Part shown: piece after piece, positions 9,791-17,976 of the stretch | Layout: every line of letters starts with the position of its first letter | Position numbering within the stretch: position 1 is the first letter of the stretch | Assembly (NCBI GenBank): GCA_035695765.1 | Contig: DASRRI010000106.1 | Coordinates: forward strand, 1-64,000 | Origin: Dongia_A sp035695765 | GTDB taxonomy: Bacteria > Pseudomonadota > Alphaproteobacteria > Dongiales > Dongiaceae | Direction of reading: 5' to 3' | DNA length: 64,000 nucleotides | Notes under the pieces: generated by a model | Told to the model about the DNA's origin: nothing | The model's input: the letters and a program-made list of their open reading frames with translations, nothing else | Databases searched by the model: none | Translations under genes and position numbers: made by a program

Positions 9791-10660
9791 ATGCCGGCCG
9801 ACGCATCGGGACTGGAAATTAACGTCCACCGCTCGGACGCCTACAGCTGGGCGATGGTGTCGCGCGCGCCCGATCCGCGCCTTCGGCCCTATGTCATCGA
9901 CTATATCGGCTATCGCGAGCTGGCGGCGGGACCGATGCGGCGGCTTCAGGCGCCGTTCGACGGCATCCCGATGATCGTCACCTTCGGCCCCAGCATCGAC
10001 ATCATCAACGGCGACCGGCCGGCGGAGCGCGGCCTCTTCTGCAGCTTCCTCGCCGGGCTGCACGACGTGCACGTATTCACGGAGTATGAAGGCGAGCAGC
10101 GCGGCATGCAGATCAATTTCACCCTGCTCGGCGCCTATCGCTTTCTCAACATAACCATGTCGGACATCGCCAACCGCTGCCTCGATCTCGGCGATCTGCT
10201 CGGCGGCCCGGAAGTGGACCGGTTCGCGGACGCACTGCAGGATGCGGACGACTGGCCCGCGCGCTTCGACCTGGTGGATGGGTTCCTGCTGGAGCGCCTC
10301 GGCCGCGGCCGCCCAATGTCGCCGGACATCGCCTGGGCGCTGAAGCAATTGCAGGAGAGCCATGGCGCACGCTCGATTGGCGCTCTCAGCCGCGACCTCT
10401 CCTGCAGCCGCAAGACCCTGATCCAGCGCTTCCACGCGCAGATCGGCCTCAGTCCCAAATCCGTCGCCAGCATCCTGCGCTTTGCCCATGCCGTGGAGCG
10501 CATCAAGGCGGCGAACGAGGAAAGCTGGGCCGATCTCGCGGTCGCCTGCGGCTACTATGACCAGGCGCATTTCAATCGCGACTTCCGCCGCTATTCCGGC
10601 CGCACGCCGCGCGAGTTCCAGGCCGCGATGCTGCCCGACGGCGGCGGAGTAACGGGGTAA
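9791..10660 (+). CDS. AraC-family transcriptional regulator
   Basis: 289 aa. The C-terminal 100 residues form the double-HTH domain: IGALSRDLSCSRKTLIQRF, then WADLAVACGYYDQAHFNRDF and the closing YSGRTPREF. The N-terminal domain (RLRPYVIDYIGYRELAAGP) is of the DUF6597 type found next to VOC-family genes. ATG 9791 follows GAGGAGAG at good spacing; a longer frame reaches 9716. Two VOC genes follow on the same strand after 68 bp, so it probably controls them. Confidence 0.88.
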   Translation: MPADASGLEINVHRSDAYSWAMVSRAPDPRLRPYVIDYIGYRELAAGPMRRLQAPFDGIPMIVTFGPSIDIINGDRPAERGLFCSFLAGLHDVHVFTEYEGEQRGMQINFTLLGAYRFLNITMSDIANRCLDLGDLLGGPEVDRFADALQDADDWPARFDLVDGFLLERLGRGRPMSPDIAWALKQLQESHGARSIGALSRDLSCSRKTLIQRFHAQIGLSPKSVASILRFAHAVERIKAANEESWADLAVACGYYDQAHFNRDFRRYSGRTPREFQAAMLPDGGGVTG

Positions 10661-10728
10661 AATTCATCCAAGACCGGATCGGCCCTGCCGCCTAGTCTGG
10701 CCCCATCACTTCAACAATGGAGGCACTG

Positions 10729-11139
10729 ATGGCCGACAAGTCCAAGATCGGACATCCCAACATATTCCCGGCGCTGCGCTACAAGAATGCGCCGGCCGCC
10801 ATCGACTGGCTGGGCAAGGCGTTCGGCTTCGAGAAGCAGTTCGTCGTCCCTGGCGAGAACAACACGGTCGCGCACGCACAGCTTCGGCTCGGCGCCGGCA
10901 TGATCATGATGGGCTCGGGCGGCAAGCCGGACCCGAAGAATCCCTGGGCCACCGAGAAGTACGGGACCTACGTGGTGATGAAGGAGATCGACGCGCATTA
11001 TGCCCGTGCCAAGGAAGCCGGCGCCGAGATCGTCCGGCCGATCGCCGACACCGATTACGGTTCGCGCGAGTATTCGGTGCGCGACTGCGAAGGCCATCTG
11101 TGGAGCTTCGGCACCTACGATCCGTACGCGGAGTCGTGA
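10729..11139 (+). CDS. VOC-family protein (glyoxalase/bleomycin-resistance fold)
   Basis: 136 aa with the paired beta-alpha-beta-beta-beta modules of the VOC superfamily: FPALRYKNAPAAIDWLGKAF opens module one and TYVVMKEIDAHYARAKEAGA opens module two. The ending YSVRDCEGHLWSFGTYDP matches the family's terminal strand with the metal-ligand Glu position. ATG 10729 is preceded by GGAGG at 5 nt, inside the reading of an upstream ATG at 10717. It forms a unit with the next VOC gene (3-nt gap) downstream of an AraC gene. Substrate unknown. Confidence 0.85.
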   Translation: MADKSKIGHPNIFPALRYKNAPAAIDWLGKAFGFEKQFVVPGENNTVAHAQLRLGAGMIMMGSGGKPDPKNPWATEKYGTYVVMKEIDAHYARAKEAGAEIVRPIADTDYGSREYSVRDCEGHLWSFGTYDPYAES

Positions 11140-11142
11140 GCG

Positions 11143-11493
11143 ATGAAAGTCAAGCGCGTCGTTGCAAACATCGACACCAGGAACGTCGCGGCGGCCGAGC
11201 GGTTCTACCAGGATATCCTCGGCCTCGACCGCCTGATGGATCACGGCTGGATCGTGACTTACGGTTCTTCGGAGAAAATGAGTGTCCAGGTGGGCATTGC
11301 CAGCGAAGGCGGATCGGGCACGCCGGTTCCCGATCTCTCGATTGAAGTGGACGATCTCGATGAAGCGCTGCAACGGATGAAGAAAGCGAAGATCGAGATC
11401 GAATACGGTCCCGCCGACGAACCATGGGGCGTGCGACGCTTCTACGTGCGCGATCCCTTCGGAAAGCTCATCAACATCCTCGTGCACCTCTAG
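11143..11493 (+). CDS. VOC-family protein (small glyoxalase-like)
   Basis: 116 aa. It begins MKVKRVVANIDTRNVAAAER, a typical first VOC strand and helix, and ends VRDPFGKLINILVHL, the canonical second-module strand DPxGN/KLIxI. It follows the previous VOC gene by 3 nt, so translation is likely coupled. This subgroup often acts as a single-domain dimer with unknown small-molecule targets. It converges with the DUF188 gene, whose stop codon is directly adjacent. Confidence 0.87.
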   Translation: MKVKRVVANIDTRNVAAAERFYQDILGLDRLMDHGWIVTYGSSEKMSVQVGIASEGGSGTPVPDLSIEVDDLDEALQRMKKAKIEIEYGPADEPWGVRRFYVRDPFGKLINILVHL

Positions 11494-11943
11494 CTAGGCG
11501 CGCAGCGCCCGCTGCACGGCCTGTTCCAGTGCGTTCAGGAAGTTCGTGCGGTCCCGCTGCGAGAACGCGGGGCCGCGGCCTTTGATCTCGCCCATGTCGC
11601 GCAGCTGGGCAGTCAGCTCGCGCATCGCGAGCGCGGTGCCGATGCTGTTCGCGGTGAAGGGCTTGCCCGAATGCCCCAGCGCCTGCGCACCGGCCTTCAG
11701 GCAGCGATCCGCCAGCTGGATGTCGCCGGTGATCACGATATCGCCGGGCGCGAGATGCTCGACAATCCAGTTGTCGGCGGCATCGAACGCATCGCCCACC
11801 AGCACGTTGCGGATCAGCGGATGATCCGATGTCCGAAACCCACGATTGCTCACCAAGTGCGCGACAACCTGATGCCGCTCTGCGACCCGGCGGATCTCGT
11901 CCTTCACGGGGCAGGCGTCGGCATCGACGTAGATTCCGGGCAA
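11494..11943 (-). CDS. YaiI/YqxD family protein (DUF188)
   Basis: 149 aa, matching the usual 145-155 aa. Family hallmarks are visible: IYVDADACPVKDEI at the N-terminus, then DAADNWIVEHLAPGDIVITGD and GRGPAFSQRDRTNFLNAL near the end. The fold is PIN-like, with acidic residues at the expected sites; biochemical function is not established. The start is TTG 11943 with AAGGAG at about 7 nt; no ATG is available nearby, and a much longer frame to 12201 would overlap the antitoxin gene and has no family support. Confidence 0.9.
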   Translation of the reverse strand: MPGIYVDADACPVKDEIRRVAERHQVVAHLVSNRGFRTSDHPLIRNVLVGDAFDAADNWIVEHLAPGDIVITGDIQLADRCLKAGAQALGHSGKPFTANSIGTALAMRELTAQLRDMGEIKGRGPAFSQRDRTNFLNALEQAVQRALRA

Positions 11944-11971
11944 GCGGCGCTCCTTGAAAATACAACGCGGA

Positions 11972-11998
11972 TGATATACATTGGCGCTGCGTATATCA
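11972..11998. promoter_or_regulatory. Antitoxin operator (TGATATAC-N11-GTATATCA)
   Basis: An 8-bp perfect inverted repeat with an 11-nt spacer lies 10 bp before the antitoxin start codon and overlaps its Shine-Dalgarno region. Its AT-rich arms and position fit binding by the dimeric AbrB-type antitoxin and autoregulation of the toxin-antitoxin operon. Confidence 0.7.
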
Positions 11999-12008
11999 AG
12001 GAGAAGCC

Positions 12009-12242
12009 ATGCAGGTAGCAAAATGGGGTAATAGCCTTGCAGTCCGGCTGCCCACCACAGTGGTCGAGGCGCTGAAGCTAAAGGAGGGCGACAACATCGA
12101 AATCCATGTCGCGGGTGCGCGTTCGTTTGGTGTCGCGAAGGCGCCGAGCGCGCGAGAGCTTCTGGCTCGCCTACATAAGTACCGAGGCCGGCTTCCCGCA
12201 TCGTTCAAGTTCGACCGCCTGGAAGCAAACGAGCGGCGTTGA
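12009..12242 (+). CDS. AbrB/MazE-family antitoxin
   Basis: 77 aa. The first 50 residues are a swapped-hairpin AbrB domain (MQVAKWGNSLAVRLPTTVVE, then LKLKEGDNIEIHVAG), which binds DNA as a dimer. The C-terminal tail (ELLARLHKYRGRLPASFKFD) is the part expected to wrap the toxin. AAGGAG stands 8 nt before the ATG. Its TGA overlaps the toxin ATG (TGATG), giving tight coupling, and the palindrome upstream is its probable operator. Companion toxin is a PIN-domain protein, so the pair is VapBC-like with an AbrB-type antitoxin. Confidence 0.92.
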   Translation: MQVAKWGNSLAVRLPTTVVEALKLKEGDNIEIHVAGARSFGVAKAPSARELLARLHKYRGRLPASFKFDRLEANERR

Positions 12243-12652
12243 TGTCGGACCAGGTCGCCTTTTTCGATACAAATGTACTTCTCTACTTGTTATCCGCAGA
12301 CCACTCGAAGGCGGACAGGGCAGAAGAGGTATTGGCTGCTGGTGGCGTGGCAAGCGTGCAGGTTCTCAATGAATTCGTCTCAGTCGCCAGCCGTAAGCTC
12401 GCAATGCAGTGGAGCGAAATCAAGGACTGCCTCGATTCATTCCGGAGAACGTTGCGCGTTGAACCCCTAACAATCGAAACGCATGATCAAGCGCTCTATG
12501 TGGCCGAGCGCTACAACCTTTCATTCTATGACGCCCTGATCATTTCTGCCGCGAAACTGTCTGGATGCGCTGTTCTCTATTCCGAGGACTTGCAGCACGG
12601 ACAAGTTTTTGACAAGTCGCTGATCGTTCGAAATCCATTTAAGGTGGGCTGA
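12242..12652 (+). CDS. PIN-domain ribonuclease toxin (VapC-like)
   Basis: 136 aa PIN domain. The four acidic metal ligands are in place: Asp9 (FFDTNVLLYL), Glu44 (VLNEFVSVA), Asp97 (FYDALIISAA) and Asp116 (YSEDLQHGQ). PIN toxins of this group cut tRNA or rRNA, but the target of this one is unknown. ATG 12242 overlaps the antitoxin stop codon. The protein is intact, so the module is probably functional. Confidence 0.92.
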   Translation: MSDQVAFFDTNVLLYLLSADHSKADRAEEVLAAGGVASVQVLNEFVSVASRKLAMQWSEIKDCLDSFRRTLRVEPLTIETHDQALYVAERYNLSFYDALIISAAKLSGCAVLYSEDLQHGQVFDKSLIVRNPFKVG

Positions 12653-12660
12653 GAGCCGCC

Positions 12661-13101
12661 GTGGTCATGAGATTTGAGATCAGACATCCGCTCGCGGCAG
12701 AGCACGACCGAGTTCACCATTTGGTATCGACCGTCGTCAATGAAACCTACGGGAGCATATGGCCGACTACGCCGATTCACGTTGGCGAAGAGGATTGGGG
12801 AGCCGGCTGGATTGCCGTTGAAGCGGCCGACCTGTTGGGATGGATGCTGACGCAACGTTGGTGGGTCGAGGATCTCTGGATCTCATCTCGATTTCGGCGG
12901 CAGGGCGTTGGATCTGCGCTTTTGGTGCACGCGGAGAAGGAGATTGCCGCGCGTGGCATCGCAACGGCTCATCTTCATGTGATCGCGTCGAATGCGCCGG
13001 CGATCGCCTTCTATCAGCAGCGCGGATGGCAGCGGCGGCGCGAGGTGCCGCACGAGCTCTTGTCGGTCCCAAGGTTGGAGATGACAAAGACCGTCGGATG
13101 A
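12661..13101 (+). CDS. GNAT-family N-acetyltransferase
   Basis: 146 aa (GTG 12661; ATG 12667 is equally possible). Motif A is WWVEDLWISSRFRRQGVGSA, with the acetyl-CoA loop RRQGVGS; motif B is NAPAIAFYQQRGWQRRREVP. It begins 8 bp after the PIN toxin on the same strand, so it may be read from the toxin operon, resembling the third-gene acetyltransferases sometimes found beside toxin-antitoxin modules. The protein has no DUF1778 partner, so I do not call it a TacT-type toxin. It converges with the LysR gene 15 bp away. Confidence 0.85.
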   Translation: MVMRFEIRHPLAAEHDRVHHLVSTVVNETYGSIWPTTPIHVGEEDWGAGWIAVEAADLLGWMLTQRWWVEDLWISSRFRRQGVGSALLVHAEKEIAARGIATAHLHVIASNAPAIAFYQQRGWQRRREVPHELLSVPRLEMTKTVG

Positions 13102-13116
13102 CTCCATGGCAGCGGT

Positions 13117-14013
13117 CTATCCTACATCTGCGTTCAACGCCGGAAACTGCAGCAAGAACAGCGCGAGCGTGATCGGCGCCAGCGGTTCGCGGTTCGGCAC
13201 GATGAGGCCGACCTTGCGCGAGATGTCGGGCTCGACCAGGTCGAGCGCGATCGCGCCGGCGGGCATGCCGAGCACCTGGACGAGTGTCTTGGGCACGATG
13301 CTCGAAAGCCGGCCTGAGCGCACATGGGCGCACAGGTTCACCACCGAGTTGGTCTCGAGCTGCGGGCGCGGGTTGCAGTTCAGCGACTTGAAGATGCCAT
13401 CCATGATCCGCCGGTTCTGCATGTTTGGTGTCAGCAGGCAAAGCGGCAGGTCGGCCGCCTCCCGCCAGGTCGCCTTCGTGCGCCCCGCCAGCGGGCCATG
13501 CTCCGGCGTCAGCAGCACGTAGCGCTCGACATAGAGCTCGCGCATCAGAACACCATGCAGCGGCTCGTTCTCGAGATAGGTCATACCGGCATCGAGCTCG
13601 AACTGGTCGAGGCCCTTCTGGATCTCGATCGAGCTGGTCGACCACACCGTTACCTTCACCTGCGGATGACGGTCGTGCAGCGGGTCGGTGACGGCGGGCA
13701 CCAGCGGCAGGGCCGAGGGGATGACGCCAAGCTTGAGATTGCCGGTGAGGGAGCGCCGCGCATTCAGGATGCCCTGGCGCAGTGAATCTTCGTCGGAGAG
13801 CATGCGGCGCGCCCACAGCAGCACTTCCTGCCCCTCCGGCGTGAAGCCGTTGAAGCGCTTGTCGCGTTCCACCAGCATGACGCCGAGCTCTTCCTCGAGC
13901 TGGCGGATGGCGGCGGAGAGCGCAGGCTGGGTGATGTTGCAGGTGGCGGCGGCGCGGGCGAAGTGGCGCTCTCTGGCGAGCGCGACGAGATAGGAAAGTT
14001 GCCGTAGCAGCAA
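13117..14013 (-). CDS. LysR-family regulator at the 3' end of the formate dehydrogenase operon
   Basis: 298 aa. The N-terminal winged HTH is LRQLSYLVALARERHFARAA, NITQPALSAAIRQLEEELGV; the effector domain follows. The start is TTG 14013, which gives the canonical M-x-L-R-Q-L beginning; a TGA lies 12 nt upstream in frame, and that TGA is also the stop of fdsD. The gene is therefore translationally linked to the fds genes. In related bacteria a LysR protein (FdsR) represses or activates fds from a divergent gene, so its location here as the last cistron is unusual. It may bind the LTTR-type site upstream of fdsG. Confidence 0.9.
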   Translation of the reverse strand: MLLRQLSYLVALARERHFARAAATCNITQPALSAAIRQLEEELGVMLVERDKRFNGFTPEGQEVLLWARRMLSDEDSLRQGILNARRSLTGNLKLGVIPSALPLVPAVTDPLHDRHPQVKVTVWSTSSIEIQKGLDQFELDAGMTYLENEPLHGVLMRELYVERYVLLTPEHGPLAGRTKATWREAADLPLCLLTPNMQNRRIMDGIFKSLNCNPRPQLETNSVVNLCAHVRSGRLSSIVPKTLVQVLGMPAGAIALDLVEPDISRKVGLIVPNREPLAPITLALFLLQFPALNADVG

Positions 14014-14025
14014 GGGGTTAAGCCA

Positions 14026-14262
14026 TCAAGCCGATTTCTTGGCGGCGTCTTTCGCGGCATTGCGCTTCACGGCCTCGAGCGCGATATGCGAGAGGCCGGC
14101 GCCGGCCTTCTCCGCCAGATGCGCCTCGATCTCGCGCCGCATGCGCGGGTCCCAGAAACTCTTCAGATGGTCGGCCGTGCTCGCGATCGCCTCGGCCTCC
14201 GGATAGGAGGCGAAGAAGTCCGCCACTTGATTGGCCATGTGAACCAGCCGCTGGATCGTCAC
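14026..14262 (-). CDS. fdsD: NAD-dependent formate dehydrogenase delta subunit
   Basis: 78 aa, matching FdsD of the Rhodobacter capsulatus type enzyme. Diagnostic segments are RLVHMANQVADFFASYPE and HLKSFWDPRMRREI, and the Ala/Lys-rich C-terminus. FdsD is a small subunit needed for a fully active complex. The start is GTG 14262 with GAGAGGG upstream. It follows fdhD by 27 bp in the fdsG-B-A-C-D order and precedes the LysR gene by 12 nt. Confidence 0.92.
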   Translation of the reverse strand: MTIQRLVHMANQVADFFASYPEAEAIASTADHLKSFWDPRMRREIEAHLAEKAGAGLSHIALEAVKRNAAKDAAKKSA

Positions 14263-14289
14263 GTGTTCGCCCTCTCGTCGGATCAGATT

Positions 14290-15132
14290 TCAGTATACGC
14301 GTTCGGGATGGCTGACAAGCACGGCGCTGTCATGGCGCGCCAGGGCGATCAGGGTGAGATTGTGCGCGTCGGCCAGGCGCCGCGCCATCAGCGTGGGCGC
14401 CGAAACCGCGGCCAGGATCGGGAATCCGGTCACCACCGCCTTCTGCACCATCTCGTAGGAGCAGCGGCTGGTGATGAGGCAGACGCCGGTGGCCGGATCG
14501 AGCCCATCGCGCAGCATGGCGCCAATCAGCTTATCGAGCGCGTTGTGGCGCCCGACATCCTCGCGCACCAGCTTCAATTCGCCCTGCGCCGTCGCGAAGG
14601 CGGCCGCATGCATGGAGCGTGTCGCACGGTTATTCGTCTGCGCCTCGGGCAGGTTATCGAGCGCGCGGTGGATGCTATCCAGCGAAACCTTGAGATCGGC
14701 CTTGACTGGCTGCATCACCCGCACGGTCTGCTCCAGGCTGTCGACGCCGCACAAACCGCAACCGGTACGGCCGGCCAACGTGCGCCGCCGTTCCTTCAGC
14801 CGCCAGAAGGCGGGGGACGAGAGCTCGATGCGCACCTCGACGCCGGCATCGACCCCGACCGCCTCGATCGCGCCGACATCCTCTTTCCCGTCGGCAATCC
14901 CTTCGCTGACCGAAAAGCCCAGCGCGAAATCCTCGAGATCGGCGGGGCTCGCCATCATGACGGCATGGCTGATGCCGTTATAGACCAGGGCGACCGGCGT
15001 TTCCTCCGCCAGCACGTCGATGCGGTCCATCGCCGCGCCATCGCGGGCGACCCGCCGCACGCTCGCCGGCTGGGTCACCAGCGGCAGCGCGCGGGTTTCG
15101 TCTTCGTAGCTCTTGTCGCGTTCGACGCTCAT
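14290..15132 (-). CDS. fdhD: FdhD/FdsC sulfurtransferase for formate dehydrogenase maturation
   Basis: 280 aa. FdhD transfers sulfur from IscS to the molybdenum-bis-PGD cofactor before insertion into formate dehydrogenase. The redox cysteine motif GCGLCGVDSLEQ (about residues 124-135) is intact, as are the family blocks DFALGFSVSEG and KLVREDVGRHNALDKLIGAM, and LITSRCSYEMVQKA. Its ATG overlaps the fdsA stop codon by 4 bp, giving coupled translation. In the R. capsulatus fdsGBACD operon this position is fdsC. Confidence 0.95.
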   Translation of the reverse strand: MSVERDKSYEDETRALPLVTQPASVRRVARDGAAMDRIDVLAEETPVALVYNGISHAVMMASPADLEDFALGFSVSEGIADGKEDVGAIEAVGVDAGVEVRIELSSPAFWRLKERRRTLAGRTGCGLCGVDSLEQTVRVMQPVKADLKVSLDSIHRALDNLPEAQTNNRATRSMHAAAFATAQGELKLVREDVGRHNALDKLIGAMLRDGLDPATGVCLITSRCSYEMVQKAVVTGFPILAAVSAPTLMARRLADAHNLTLIALARHDSAVLVSHPERVY

Positions 15133-17966
15133 TCCGCCGCGGCGACGCCGACCTTGCGGGTCGCCTCGCGCAGTTCCTCATAGGAGCGCTGCCACTCCGA
15201 TTTGTGGTTCGACAACCGCACCTGCACCGCGGTCACCTTGTATTCGGGGCAATTGGTCGCCCAGTCGGAGTATTCCGTGGTCACGACGTTGGCGCCGGTC
15301 AGGGCATGGTGGAAGGTCGTGTAGACGACGCCCGGCTGCATGCGTTCGGAGATCTTGGCATGCAAGGTGGTGTCGCCAACGCGGCTGGCCAGCGAGACGA
15401 CGTCGCCATCGCGGATGCCGCGGCTCTCGGCATCAAACGGATGGATCTCCAGCACGTCTTCCGGATGCCATGCCATATTTTCCGTGCGGCGGGTCTGCGC
15501 GCCGACATTGTATTGCGAGAGGATGCGGCCCGTCGTGAGGATGAGCGGGAAGCGCGGTCCCGTCCGCTCGTCGGTCGGAACGAAGGCGGTGACCATGAAC
15601 TTGCCCTTGCCGCGCACGAAGCCCTTCTCGTGCATGATCGGCGTGCCTTCCGGCGCCGCGTCGTTGCACGGCCACTGGATCGATTCCAGCTCGCGGATAC
15701 GATCGAAGCTGACGCCCTTGAAGGTGGGGGTCAGGCGCGCAATCTCGTCCATGATCTCGCTGGGATGCTTGTAGTTCATCGGGTAGCCGAGTGCCTTGCT
15801 CAGCAGCATGGTCACTTCCCAATCGGCGTAGCCCGCCATCGGCCGCATCGCCTTGTTGACCAGCGAGATGCGCCGCTCGGCATTGGTGAAGGTGCCGTCC
15901 TTTTCCAGGAACGACGAGCCGGGCAGGAAGACGTGCGCGTAATTCGCCGTCTCGTTGAGGAAGATGTCCTGCACCACCACACATTCCATGGCGGCGAGGC
16001 CGGCCGTGACATGTTGGATATTGGGATCGGACTGGGCGATGTCTTCGCCCTGGATGTAGATCCCCTTGAACGAGCCTTCAACCGCGCTGTCCAGCATGTT
16101 GGGGATGCGCAGGCCCGGCTCGGCATCGAGCGTCACGCCCCATTCCTGCTCGAAGGAGTGCCGCACCGCGTCGTCCGACACATGGCGATAGCCGGTGAAT
16201 TCATGCGGGAACGAGCCCATGTCGCAGGCGCCCTGCACGTTGTTCTGGCCGCGCAGCGGGTTCACGCCGACGCCGTTGCGGCCGATATTGCCGGTCGCCA
16301 TGGCGAGGTTCGCCATGCCCATGACCATGGTCGAGCCCTGGCTGTGCTCGGTGACGCCGAGGCCATAATAGATCGCCGCATTGCCGCCGGTGGCATAGAG
16401 CCGCGCGGCCGCGCGCACATCCGCGGCCGGCACCTTGGTGTATTGCTCGGCCGCTTCCGGCGAATTCTCCGGCAGCGCGACGAAATCGCGCCAGCGCTTG
16501 AAATCTTCGGGTTCGCAGCGCTCGGCCACGTATGCGTCATTTACCAGCCCTTCGGTGACGATCACATGCGCCAGAGCATTGATCATCGCGACATTGGTGC
16601 CCGGCATCAGGCTCAGGTGATAGTCGGCCTCGACATGCGCAGTGCGCACCATGTCGATGCGGCGCGGGTCGATCACGATCAGCCTTGCGCCTTCGCGGAT
16701 GCGGCGCTTCAGGCGGCTCGCGAACACCGGATGGGCATCGGTCGGATTGGCGCCGATGATCAGGGCGACATCGACCGCCTCGACCGAATCGAAATCCTGG
16801 GTGCCGGCGGAGGTGCCGAAGGTGGTCTTGAGGCCATAGCCGGTGGGCGAATGGCAGACGCGGGCGCAGGTGTCGACATTGTTGTTGCCGAACGCCGCGC
16901 GGATCATCTTCTGCACCAGATAGGTCTCTTCATTGGTGCAGCGGGAGGAGGTGATGCCGCCGACGGCGCCGTTGCCGTATTTCTTCTGGATGCGCTTGAA
17001 CTCGGAAGCGGCGTGGTTGATCGCCTCGTCCCAGCTCACTTCCTTCCAGGGATCGGTGATCCTGGCGCGGATCATCGGCTTGGTGATGCGGTCCTTGTGC
17101 GTCGCATAGCCCCACGCGAAGCGGCCCTTGACGCAGGAATGGCCATGGTTCGCCTTGCCGTCCTTGTACGGCATCATACGCACGACCTCTTCGCCGCGCA
17201 TCTCCGCCTTGAAGGCGCAGCCGACGCCGCAATAGGCGCAGGTGGTGAGCACGCTGTGCTCCGGCTGGCCGGCCTCGATGACGGTGTTCTCGATCAAGGT
17301 CGCGGTCGGGCAGGCCTGCACGCAGGCACCGCACGACACGCATTCCGAATCCAGAAAGTCCTGCTTCTGTCCCGGCGACACAACCGACGCGAAGCCGCGC
17401 CCATCGATCGTCAGCGCGAACGTGCCCTGCACCTCTTCGCAGGCGCGCACGCAGCGCGAGCACACGATGCACTTGGCAGGATCGAAGGTGAAATAGGGAT
17501 TGGAGGTGTCCTTCTCGGACGTGAGGTGATTGGCGCCGTCATAGCCGTAGCGCACTTCGCGCAGGCCGACTTCGCCCGCCATGTCCTGCAATTCGCAATC
17601 GCCGTTGGCGGCGCAGGTCAGGCAGTCCAGCGGATGGTCGGAGATGTAGAGCTCCATGACACCGCGGCGTAGCTTGGCGAGACGCGGCGTCTGCGTCTTT
17701 ACCTTCATCCCGGCCTCGACCGGCGTGGTGCAGGAGGCCGGCGTGCCCTTGCGGCCTTCGATCTCCACTAGGCACAGGCGGCAGGAGCCGAAGGAAGCGA
17801 GGCTGTCCGTGGCGCACAGCTTCGGCACCTTGGTGCCCATTTCGGCCGCGGCGCGCATGACGGAGGTGCCGGCCGGAACCGTCACGCTCTCGCCATCGAT
17901 TTCCAGGGTCACCATCGCTTCGATATTGACAGCGGGGGTGCCGAAATCCGTTTCCTTGATCAGCAT
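15129..17966 (-). CDS. fdsA: NAD-dependent formate dehydrogenase alpha (catalytic) subunit
   Basis: 945 aa. Residues about 15-100 form a NuoG-like [2Fe-2S] ferredoxin domain (GSCRLCLVEIEG); a His-Cys cluster region and two [4Fe-4S] ferredoxin motifs follow (CIVCSRCVRACEEVQG; CVSCGACVQACP). Then comes the molybdopterin oxidoreductase domain with its own cluster (CAYCGVGCAFKAEM). Catalytic Cys371 lies in ARVCHSPTGYG, so this is the cysteine rather than selenocysteine form. ATG 17966 has GGAG at 7 nt; a GTG 24 nt upstream is less likely. The enzyme oxidises formate to CO2 in the cytoplasm and passes electrons to FdsB. No Tat signal is present. Confidence 0.97.
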   Translation of the reverse strand: MLIKETDFGTPAVNIEAMVTLEIDGESVTVPAGTSVMRAAAEMGTKVPKLCATDSLASFGSCRLCLVEIEGRKGTPASCTTPVEAGMKVKTQTPRLAKLRRGVMELYISDHPLDCLTCAANGDCELQDMAGEVGLREVRYGYDGANHLTSEKDTSNPYFTFDPAKCIVCSRCVRACEEVQGTFALTIDGRGFASVVSPGQKQDFLDSECVSCGACVQACPTATLIENTVIEAGQPEHSVLTTCAYCGVGCAFKAEMRGEEVVRMMPYKDGKANHGHSCVKGRFAWGYATHKDRITKPMIRARITDPWKEVSWDEAINHAASEFKRIQKKYGNGAVGGITSSRCTNEETYLVQKMIRAAFGNNNVDTCARVCHSPTGYGLKTTFGTSAGTQDFDSVEAVDVALIIGANPTDAHPVFASRLKRRIREGARLIVIDPRRIDMVRTAHVEADYHLSLMPGTNVAMINALAHVIVTEGLVNDAYVAERCEPEDFKRWRDFVALPENSPEAAEQYTKVPAADVRAAARLYATGGNAAIYYGLGVTEHSQGSTMVMGMANLAMATGNIGRNGVGVNPLRGQNNVQGACDMGSFPHEFTGYRHVSDDAVRHSFEQEWGVTLDAEPGLRIPNMLDSAVEGSFKGIYIQGEDIAQSDPNIQHVTAGLAAMECVVVQDIFLNETANYAHVFLPGSSFLEKDGTFTNAERRISLVNKAMRPMAGYADWEVTMLLSKALGYPMNYKHPSEIMDEIARLTPTFKGVSFDRIRELESIQWPCNDAAPEGTPIMHEKGFVRGKGKFMVTAFVPTDERTGPRFPLILTTGRILSQYNVGAQTRRTENMAWHPEDVLEIHPFDAESRGIRDGDVVSLASRVGDTTLHAKISERMQPGVVYTTFHHALTGANVVTTEYSDWATNCPEYKVTAVQVRLSNHKSEWQRSYEELREATRKVGVAAAE

Positions 17967-17976
17967 CTGGCTGCTC

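Noticed and set aside
12661..13101. The GNAT after the PIN toxin as a TacT-type toxin
   Set aside because: There is no DUF1778-type antitoxin beside it and it is preceded by an unrelated toxin-antitoxin pair.
15204..17672. An 822-codon open frame antisense to fdsA
   Set aside because: It mirrors the fdsA gene; its translation (ADAVAADIAGRHGEVRHAHD-like) is a typical GC-rich shadow with excess Arg, His and Ala, and fdsA is certain.
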